From assembly GCA_031287285.1 (NCBI GenBank), contig JAITTC010000268.1:1-5081 (forward strand): a stretch of 5,081 nt of DNA, in the 5' to 3' direction. The notes beneath the pieces were generated by a model, which was not told where the DNA came from, searched no databases, and saw nothing but the letters and a program-made list of their open reading frames with translations. Shown here piece after piece: positions 1-4,256 of this stretch. The position numbers and the translations under genes are program-made. Each line of letters opens with the position of its first letter. Position 1 is the stretch's first letter. The stretch comes from Christensenellaceae bacterium. GTDB lineage: Bacteria > Bacillota > Clostridia > Christensenellales > UBA1750.

Positions 1-178
1 GGGCGCCTCCGCCAGCGCGGTGGCCGCCATCCGCATGGGGCTTGTGCTCAAGCAGTCGGTCGCCGTGCATTTGCTCGGCGGCGACCTGAGCATCGACTGG
101 CGAGCAAGCGACAACCACGTCTACATGACGGGGCCCGCGGCCTTCGTCTTCGAAGGCGCCTGGCCCGGCGAGCTATAA
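1..178 (+). CDS. dapF: Diaminopimelate epimerase, C-terminal part (5' end outside window)
   Basis: DapF interconverts LL- and meso-diaminopimelate in the cytoplasm, for lysine and peptidoglycan synthesis. Only the last 58 residues are visible, read from base 2 to the TAA at 176-178. They run from GASASAVAAIRMGL through LLGGDLSIDW to the typical end YMTGPAAFVFEGAWP. This matches the end of the second DapF domain, just after the catalytic ACGTG cysteine, which lies left of the window. The identification is helped by the duplicated copy at 255-488, which keeps the diagnostic WERGSGETLACGTG segment. Where the duplicate has GAC, this copy has GAS (Cys to Ser); that residue is not the catalytic cysteine by comparison with characterised DapF. 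A strong terminator follows 7 nt after the stop. Start and upstream partners are not visible. Confidence 0.9.
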   Translation, partial: GASASAVAAIRMGLVLKQSVAVHLLGGDLSIDWRASDNHVYMTGPAAFVFEGAWPGEL

Positions 179-185
179 GCGTTTG

Positions 186-221
186 AGCGCCCCGGAAGAT
201 TGCCTTCCGGGGCGCTTTTTT
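186..221 (+). terminator. Intrinsic terminator of dapF (copy 1)
   Basis: A perfect 13-bp GC-rich stem (left arm 186-198, right arm 204-216) with a 5-nt loop (ATTGC) is followed by six T's at 216-221. It lies just after the dapF stop and points in the dapF direction. Read on the minus strand there is no U-run, so it should not act as an intrinsic terminator for the convergent genes. Confidence 0.92.
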
Positions 222-254
222 GGCCTTCCAGGCTATTTTTCAAGCCTTGCGCTC

Positions 255-488
255 GGAGGGCGCATGCGGGTCTGGGAGCGGGGCTCTGGCGAAACCCTGG
301 CCTGCGGCACGGGCGCCTGCGCCAGCGCGGTGGCCGCCATCCGCATGGGGCTCGTGCCCAGGCAGCCGGTTGCCGTGCATTTGCTTGGCGGCGACCTGAG
401 CATCGACTGGCGAGCAAGCGACAATCGCGTCTACATGACGGGGCCCGCGGCCTTCGTCTTCGAAGGCGCCTGGCCCGGCGAGCTGTAA
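255..488 (+). pseudogene. Truncated duplicate of the dapF 3' end (77 codons)
   Basis: The frame reads GGRMRVWERGSGETLACGTG and continues to the same FEGAWPGEL end as the dapF copy at 1-178, stopping at TAA 486-488. It keeps the conserved WERG glutamate and the second catalytic cysteine (ACGTG, codon 303-305). It lacks the whole N-terminal half, including the other catalytic cysteine, so it cannot be an epimerase alone. The frame is open leftwards across the junction to a TTG at 183, but that start would lie in the dapF terminator. An ATG at 264 has GGAGGG closely upstream (255-260), so translation is conceivable if transcript reaches it. No promoter is visible and the dapF terminator lies just upstream. 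In the shared 58 codons the copies differ by five silent and five amino-acid changes. Confidence 0.85.
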
Positions 489-495
489 GCGTTTG

Positions 496-531
496 GGCGC
501 CCCGGAAGATTGCCTCCGGGGCGCTTTTTTT
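496..531 (+). terminator. Duplicated dapF terminator (copy 2)
   Basis: This hairpin is homologous to that at 186-221. A lost T in the right arm and an A-to-G change at its foot leave 10 Watson-Crick pairs (497-506 with 515-524) plus a G-T pair, with an 8-nt loop. Seven T's follow at 525-531. It is probably still functional on the plus strand and sits just downstream of the minus-strand anti-sigma-like gene's stop. Confidence 0.82.
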
Positions 532-541
532 GCCTTCCAGG

Positions 542-1390
542 CTATTTTTCAAGCCTTGCGCTCACGACGTTGCGCCCAAGCGCGTCGCTGCTGATCTCCA
601 GATCGATGTGCTCGACCCGCACATTGCCCCATCGATCGGTTAGGCGGATGGTGATGCGGTCGCGGAGCTTTTCCTCGGGGTAGCCGTCCAAAACGATGTG
701 CCCTGCAGCGCTCCCTTCGCCCGCCGCAAGCTTCAGCTTTTCTTCCTCGCTCAAAGCGCCGATATCGAGATTCGCGCTTCGGAAGCGCTGCGCTTCGTCT
801 TCCAGCGCCCAGCGATAAAGGTCATAGGCCGTCCAGCGGTACCAGATCTGATCGTAGCCCGTAAAGCCATCGGGGAAGCTGAGCCTGCAAGCCTTCTCGT
901 AGCGGCGCTCGGGGCGATAATGCGTCGCCCCGTCCGGATCCACGTCATGATAGGCCTCCCAGTTCCAATATTTTTCTTGCTGGGTTTCGGTCCAATCCAG
1001 CACATAAAGGAATTGGCTTTCACAGCTGAGCTCGATTTCGCGGATGTTCTTCCCCTCGATATAGAACTCCAGCTCATTCCGCGCGTTGAAGTAGCGCATT
1101 TCTGCATCCGGGGTTTCCGGGTCGCGCCTGCCGTCCTCCCCAAGGAGCTCCACGGCCTGCCCCTGCGAGCTGAGCGACAGCGCGAAGGCCACCGGCTCTG
1201 CGCCCTTTGGCCACAATAGGCAGCCCGCCGCCAAGCCGAGCGCCAGGCAGGCGGCCGCGGCACCAAAGGCCCAGCTTCTGACAGGGCGCTTAGCCTTGAT
1301 CCCGCCCAAAACCCTGCAAAGCATTCTTCCCTTTTGCTCTTCATCCGGCGTTATGGCCTCAAAAGCCGCCTGCAATTCCCTTTTTTTCAT
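542..1390 (-). CDS. Single-pass membrane protein, probable anti-sigma factor of the adjacent ECF sigma
   Basis: The protein has 282 residues. Residues 1-40 form a charged cytoplasmic segment with an ITPDEEQKGRML stretch of the kind seen at the N-terminus of Clostridia-type anti-sigma proteins. Residues 41-60 form one hydrophobic helix. Residues 61-282 would lie outside the membrane. That outer domain ends in a beta-rich stretch (DRITIRLTDRWGNVRVEHIDLEI, about 244-266) and has an aromatic-dense part at about 129-194 with six Trp and many Tyr. No HxxxCxxC zinc anti-sigma motif is present. The start is chosen at ATG 1390, which overlaps the sigma stop as ATGA and suggests translational coupling; an ATG at 1408 would add six residues. 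By position it should hold the sigma factor inactive until an envelope signal arrives. That role is inferred from order and topology, not from a recognised catalytic motif. The last 22 bp of coding sequence and stop are duplicated at 232-254. Confidence 0.75.
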   Translation of the reverse strand: MKKRELQAAFEAITPDEEQKGRMLCRVLGGIKAKRPVRSWAFGAAAACLALGLAAGCLLWPKGAEPVAFALSLSSQGQAVELLGEDGRRDPETPDAEMRYFNARNELEFYIEGKNIREIELSCESQFLYVLDWTETQQEKYWNWEAYHDVDPDGATHYRPERRYEKACRLSFPDGFTGYDQIWYRWTAYDLYRWALEDEAQRFRSANLDIGALSEEEKLKLAAGEGSAAGHIVLDGYPEEKLRDRITIRLTDRWGNVRVEHIDLEISSDALGRNVVSARLEK

Positions 1391-1860
1391 TCTTCTTGGC
1401 GCCCCCATTCCATTTTAAGTTTCTTTTTCGCGCTTCTAAGCCGCGACTTGACGGTGTTCAGGTTCATCCCCAGCATTTGCGCGATATCGGCCAGACGGTA
1501 GCCCTCTACGAAGTGCAAAACCAGCAGGATTCGCAGCCTTGGCGGGAGCTTCAGCAGCAACTGCCGCGCTTCGCCCTGTTCCCCCGGGATCTCGCCGCCC
1601 GGCATGCTCTCATCCAACGCTTTGGTGTTTCTGCGCCACCACTGGCGCCTGAAATCGTGGCACTGGTTTCTTGCCATCACGATCAGAAAGGCCTTCTCGT
1701 GCTCCTCGTCCGCAAAGCCTTCCTCCCTCCGCATCAGCTTCAGAAAAACCGTCTGCGCGGCGTCCTCTGCATCCTGCCGGCTGCCCATCATCGAAAAGCA
1801 GAGCCGGTAGACCATGTCGATCCTGCGATGATAGATCGCCGTGAGTTCCCTCTCGCTCAA
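1387..1860 (-). CDS. ECF-type RNA polymerase sigma factor (sigma-70 family)
   Basis: This 157-residue protein would direct RNA polymerase to a dedicated promoter set. Region 2 lies at about 9-77: DMVYRLCFSMMGS, then DAEDAAQTVFLKL, then the KAFLIVMARNQCHDFRR core-binding and -10 recognition stretch. Region 4 lies at about 100-150: LPPRLRILLVLHFVEGYRLADIAQMLGMN, with the helix-turn-helix ending NTVKSRLRSAKKKL. Length and the absence of regions 1 and 3 fit the ECF class. The start is TTG at 1858-1860: an in-frame TGA lies six codons upstream, and AAAGGGGGG ends 7 nt before the TTG. An ATG directly abutting that Shine-Dalgarno is out of frame. The gene leads an operon with the overlapping anti-sigma-like gene. 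Its regulon cannot be told from the window. Confidence 0.93.
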   Translation of the reverse strand: MSERELTAIYHRRIDMVYRLCFSMMGSRQDAEDAAQTVFLKLMRREEGFADEEHEKAFLIVMARNQCHDFRRQWWRRNTKALDESMPGGEIPGEQGEARQLLLKLPPRLRILLVLHFVEGYRLADIAQMLGMNLNTVKSRLRSAKKKLKMEWGRQEE

Positions 1861-1867
1861 AGCGCAT

Positions 1868-1876
1868 CCCCCCTTT
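1868..1876 (-). promoter_or_regulatory. Ribosome binding site that fixes the sigma-factor TTG start
   Basis: AAAGGGGGG on the minus strand sits 7 nt before the TTG at 1860. The ATG immediately after it (1867-1865) is in another frame and too close to be used. This site, together with the upstream in-frame stop, decides the start. Confidence 0.75.
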
Positions 1877-1885
1877 CATAAGCAA

Positions 1886-1912
1886 CACGATTCAAGCGGC
1901 GAAAAGGTTTTT
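1886..1912 (-). promoter_or_regulatory. Possible ECF-type promoter of the sigma / anti-sigma operon
   Basis: The minus strand reads AAAAACC, 16 nt, then CGTG. This resembles the AAC...CGT architecture of ECF promoters, many of which are autoregulated. It lies between the upstream MFS terminator and the sigma ribosome binding site. The CGTG is about 25 nt before the TTG, leaving room for a short leader. The -35 match is imperfect, and no good sigma-A promoter was seen in the gap, so this is tentative. Confidence 0.35.
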
Positions 1913-1917
1913 AAGGC

Positions 1918-1955
1918 AAAGAAAAAGGCCCTCGGGAATTTCCCCAGGGGCCTTT
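1918..1955 (-). terminator. Intrinsic terminator of the MFS transporter gene
   Basis: On the minus strand a stem of about 14-15 bp (AAAGGCCC...GGGCCTTT, with one C-A mismatch and wobble pairs near the middle) spans 1924-1955. It is followed by TTTTTCTTT (plus-strand A-run 1918-1926). It lies 14 nt after the MFS stop and separates that gene from the sigma operon. Confidence 0.85.
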
Positions 1956-1969
1956 GGCTAAAAAACGCA

Positions 1970-3235
1970 TCAATCGCCGGAAATGGCTTCGTGCTTCTGC
2001 CGCCTATATTCCTCCGCATAGGCGCGCTCCTTTTCGGGCTGCACCAGATGCGCGACGATCAGGTTCCCAACCGAGAAGAACGCCGCGATGAAGAACACCC
2101 ACTGGCTGCCAAAAAGCTCCCAAATCAGACCGCAAAGCGAGGCCGCGATCATGGCGACGATGTGATCCAGGCTAACCCCGGTCGAAAGCGCGGGCGTGAC
2201 TTCCTCGTCTTCCAGAGCGATCGTGCGCAGGTAGATCGAGCGCACGATGGACATGTTCATAGACATTCTGTCGAGCACATAGAAGAGGTAGAGGATCACC
2301 ACCGGCCAGCCGGCCATGGGCAAAAAGGACTTGTCGACCCCCCAAACCACCAGGCCATAGACCACATAGAGGGGAATGAAGATCAAAGCCTCTGCGTACA
2401 TCATCTTTTTGGCGCCGAATCGGTCGAGCCAGCGGCCAAAATACTGGGTGAAGAAGATGCTGATGAACGAGGTCGCGATGGTGAGCAGGGCCATCACGTC
2501 GGTGCCCTTGAGCAGAATATCCACGATGACCCAGGAGCCATACACGAAGGCGATCTGCTTTTTGACGCCGTTGAACACCGTGAGCAGGTAGAAGTATTTA
2601 TATTGCTTGCGGAAGATAAAGCGCACTTTTTTGCGCTCGCCCGGCGCCGTTCCGCGGCGCTTCACCAGCAAGATGGCCACCAGCGCGGCCACGGCGAAGA
2701 CGCAGGCGCTGATTAAGAACACCGCAATGGGCGAAGCAAAGCTGAAAACCCCGAATCGAAAGCCCAAAAACACCAAGGCCGAGGCAGCGACCCCCAGGGC
2801 CGAGCGAAGCGAAGCGTACTGCCCCATGCGCTTGCCCACCTGGCTGGGTTCAGCCAGCGACATGCCGATCGAATCCTGAATGGGCAGGAAGAGGTGCGCG
2901 CCCAAGGAGTTGATGAATAAAAAGATGAGCATCGTGCCGAAGCTCGGCGTCCAAAAGCCCAGAACCGTGATGCCCAGACATGAAAGAATCTGCGCGATCA
3001 GCGCCACGCGAAGATCGCCCAGCGAAGAGAGCACCGCGATGATGAGGCTGCACACAACGCCGGGAAATTCGCGCGGAACCTCGATGAAACCGCGCTGCGC
3101 GGATGTGACGTGATAGACTTCCTTGTAATAGTTAGCGAAAACGGAATCGTTCAGGCCGCCGGCCAGCGCCACGCAGCCGATGAGGATAAAAAACAAGAAG
3201 ATCTCGGTCTGATAGGCCTTTCCTTTTTGCTGCAA
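1970..3235 (-). CDS. Major facilitator superfamily (MFS) transporter, substrate unknown
   Basis: This is a 421-residue polytopic membrane protein with about 12 hydrophobic helices in two sets of six. A charged cytoplasmic loop at about 191-212 (VKRRGTAPGERKKVRFIFRK) separates the sets. MFS motif-A-like loops occur at about 70-76 (SSLGDLR) and, more clearly, at 267-277 (GRWLDRFGAKK). A GLNDSVFANYY stretch ends the first helix, and a conserved-looking TPALSTGVSLDHIV lies in the tenth-helix region. Length is normal for the family. The likely start is TTG at 3235, 7 nt after GGAGGG; a GTG at 3250 would add five residues but has no comparable site and uses part of that Shine-Dalgarno as its own codons. 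The gene has its own promoter and terminator, so it appears monocistronic. Nothing in the sequence or context indicates substrate; sugar, drug or metabolite efflux or uptake are all possible. Confidence 0.88.
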   Translation of the reverse strand: MQQKGKAYQTEIFLFFILIGCVALAGGLNDSVFANYYKEVYHVTSAQRGFIEVPREFPGVVCSLIIAVLSSLGDLRVALIAQILSCLGITVLGFWTPSFGTMLIFLFINSLGAHLFLPIQDSIGMSLAEPSQVGKRMGQYASLRSALGVAASALVFLGFRFGVFSFASPIAVFLISACVFAVAALVAILLVKRRGTAPGERKKVRFIFRKQYKYFYLLTVFNGVKKQIAFVYGSWVIVDILLKGTDVMALLTIATSFISIFFTQYFGRWLDRFGAKKMMYAEALIFIPLYVVYGLVVWGVDKSFLPMAGWPVVILYLFYVLDRMSMNMSIVRSIYLRTIALEDEEVTPALSTGVSLDHIVAMIAASLCGLIWELFGSQWVFFIAAFFSVGNLIVAHLVQPEKERAYAEEYRRQKHEAISGD

Positions 3236-3242
3236 ATTGCTT

Positions 3243-3248
3243 CCCTCC
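3243..3248 (-). promoter_or_regulatory. Ribosome binding site selecting the MFS TTG start
   Basis: GGAGGG on the minus strand lies 7 nt upstream of TTG 3235-3233, the same spacing as for the sigma factor. It argues against the longer GTG start at 3250. Confidence 0.7.
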
Positions 3249-3260
3249 ACCCCAAAACCT

Positions 3261-3274
3261 CGCGTTTTTACGCG
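3261..3274. promoter_or_regulatory. Short palindrome at the MFS transcription start
   Basis: CGCGT, four T's, ACGCG on the plus strand form a perfect 5-bp inverted repeat. It lies just downstream of the expected transcription start of the MFS promoter. It could be an operator or a small 5' leader hairpin. Which regulator, if any, binds is unknown. Confidence 0.35.
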
Positions 3275-3282
3275 CTTGTTAC

Positions 3283-3311
3283 ATCATACAACCTCTTCCC
3301 CCGATTCGCAA
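3283..3311 (-). promoter_or_regulatory. Sigma-A-type promoter of the MFS gene
   Basis: On the minus strand TTGCGA (-35, 3311-3306) and TATGAT (-10, 3288-3283) are separated by exactly 17 nt. Transcription should start near 3276, giving a leader of about 40 nt that includes the GGAGGG site. Confidence 0.72.
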
Positions 3312-3509
3312 GCCCTCACGGCCCTTCCTTTGCCTGGAAGATCTGCCGCAACGGCATGTTGCTTTCACGCGCGATACTCGCAGGTATAGCGGCGTTTAAA
3401 GGGGAGCTCCGGCGGCCTTGAACCTCGCAGGCGGCCTCGTGGTACGTGGTACGGCGCGGGTTTCTTCATCATTCCGCTTAAGGCCATATCATTTGGGCTC
3501 TTGCCAAAG
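3312..3509. other. Intergenic stretch with no recognisable gene
   Basis: This lies between the MFS promoter and the hairpin after pflA. Frames that cross it are short, lack convincing start signals and show no family resemblance. It contains a GTGGTAC heptamer repeated twice head-to-tail (3439-3452). It also contains a 5-bp inverted repeat GCAAC/GTTGC (3348-3362) about 37 nt upstream of the MFS -35 box. Neither can be assigned a role. Confidence 0.6.
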
Positions 3510-3548
3510 CAAGCACCGCCCAAAAACAGGCTTTTTGAGCGATGCTTA
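3510..3548 (-). terminator. Long hairpin at the end of the pfl operon, probable terminator
   Basis: In the minus-strand transcript the pflA stop codon and the next 12 nt pair with downstream sequence. The stem has about 17 bp including three G-U pairs, and the loop is GCCUG. The G-U pairs mean the fold is better in this strand than in the other. The tail after the stem (GCTTTGGC) is only mildly U-rich, so termination may be inefficient, or the hairpin may mainly protect the 3' end. Confidence 0.55.
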
Positions 3549-4253
3549 TTCCCGAACGAAGCCGTATTTGCCCTGCAGCTCGCTCTGCCGCCTCCGCGAA
3601 AGCTCCTCCTTGCCCCCATAGGGGAAGGGCAGCGAAAGCGCCTCGTACTTGGGCGCGCAGAGCTTGCGAAAGGCCAAGAGCTCCAGCCTCTTCACGCAGG
3701 CAAAGGGCTCGATCAGCCCGCGCAGGGCGCGAAGCTCCTCTTCGCCGTCGTTCACGCCGGGAACGACGACCTGGCGAATCCAAACCGGCTTATTGCGCCG
3801 CTCCAAACGCCTTAAAAGGCCCATCGGCACTTCGAGCGGCAGGCCGAACTCGCGCCTGTGGCTTTCAGCGTCGGCCCGCTTGATGTCGAGCAGAACCAAG
3901 TCCGTCTTCTCGAGCAATTCGGGCAGTTCCGGCGGCTCCAGGCAGCCCGAGGTATCGAGCGCGGTGTGGAAGCCCTCTTCCTTCAGCCTCTTGAAGAGCT
4001 CCAGCGCAAAGCCCGCCTGCAGAAGCGGCTCGCCGCCGCTCAAGGTCACGCCGCCCGTCAAATAGGGCCTGAAGCGCAGGATTTTTTGCACAAGCGCGTC
4101 CGCTTCCATTTCCTCGCCGCGGCTTTCATCCCAGGTTTCCGGGTTGTGGCAATAGGGGCAGCGCAGCGGGCAGCCCTGCATAAAAACCACATAGCGAAGG
4201 CCCGGCCCGTCCACCGCGCCAAGGCTTTGCAAGCTCGAAATTCTGCCCTTCAA
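3546..4253 (-). CDS. pflA: Pyruvate formate-lyase activating enzyme (radical SAM)
   Basis: PflA uses a [4Fe-4S] cluster and S-adenosylmethionine to abstract hydrogen from the glycine of PflB, turning the lyase on under anaerobic conditions. The 235-residue protein has the family N-terminus (SLGAVDGPGLRYVVFMQGCP) and the cluster cysteines C28, C32 and C35 (CPLRCPYC). It also has the SAM-binding SGGEPLLQ at about 72-79, DTSGC at 100-104, LLDIK at 121-125 and IRQVVVPGVND at 159-169. It lacks the two-cluster ferredoxin insert found in activases of several other glycyl-radical enzymes, which supports a true PFL activase. E. coli PflA is only slightly longer. The start is TTG 4251-4253: an in-frame TAG lies two codons upstream, and the TTG aligns with the usual first residue of the family. 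It lies 3 nt after the pflB stop, with only a weak GAGG 11 nt upstream, so coupled translation is likely. Confidence 0.95.
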   Translation of the reverse strand: MKGRISSLQSLGAVDGPGLRYVVFMQGCPLRCPYCHNPETWDESRGEEMEADALVQKILRFRPYLTGGVTLSGGEPLLQAGFALELFKRLKEEGFHTALDTSGCLEPPELPELLEKTDLVLLDIKRADAESHRREFGLPLEVPMGLLRRLERRNKPVWIRQVVVPGVNDGEEELRALRGLIEPFACVKRLELLAFRKLCAPKYEALSLPFPYGGKEELSRRRQSELQGKYGFVRE

Positions 4254-4256
4254 GGC

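Larger units (their letters stand above)
1..254. repeat. Tandem direct repeat, copy 1 (left part outside window)
   Basis: Bases 1-254 align with 311-563 at an offset of 310, falling to 309 after one indel. I count 13 differences including that one-base indel, so about 95% identity. The repeat includes the dapF 3' end, its terminator and the segment at 231-254. That last segment equals the 3' end of the minus-strand anti-sigma-like gene, encoding SARLEK and its stop. Copy 2 is 255-563 (309 bp), so copy 1 should begin about 54 bp left of the window. The right edge at 254/255 is sharp: copy 1 then runs straight into dapF sequence again. Confidence 0.93.
255..563. repeat. Tandem direct repeat, copy 2 (complete, 309 bp)
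   Basis: This is the complete second unit of the tandem duplication. It holds the dapF 3' segment (255-488), a terminator (496-531) and the 3' end of the minus-strand gene (542-563). After 563 the sequence continues as the intact anti-sigma-like gene, so the right-hand copy is the one joined to its natural downstream neighbour. The left-hand copy is joined to the intact part of dapF outside the window. That arrangement is what one tandem duplication across the convergent junction would leave. Confidence 0.9.

Noticed and set aside
121..552. Minus-strand open frame across both dapF repeat units
   Set aside because: The product is Arg/Pro/Ala-rich and internally repeated only because the DNA is duplicated. 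The SARLEK tail seen in the related 233-424 frame is just the copied end of the anti-sigma-like gene.
1..563. Insertion sequence or other mobile element as the cause of the repeat
   Set aside because: The unit contains only local sequence. There is no transposase, no terminal inverted repeat and no foreign insert, so simple tandem duplication explains it.
698..1219. Plus-strand open frame opposite the anti-sigma-like gene
   Set aside because: It is a shadow of the coupled minus-strand gene, with no ribosome binding site and no family resemblance.
1200..1270. Lipobox-like AAGC in the anti-sigma-like membrane segment
   Set aside because: About 40 charged residues precede the helix, too long for a lipoprotein signal, and the -3 residue is Ala. 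A single-pass membrane anchor is more likely.
1841..2716. Long plus-strand open frame opposite the MFS gene
   Set aside because: It lies antisense to a clear 12-helix transporter, and its product is a His/Asp/Arg-rich low-complexity sequence of the type made by reading GC-rich coding DNA backwards.
3276..3291. Rex-type redox operator at the MFS promoter
   Set aside because: Only the outer TTGT/ACAA ends fit. The inner bases and total length (16, not 18) do not, so naming the regulator is not supported.
3312..3509. Small gene or riboswitch in the pflA-MFS gap
   Set aside because: Frames here have no convincing start site or family resemblance, and I saw no known riboswitch core or strong stem series upstream of the MFS promoter.
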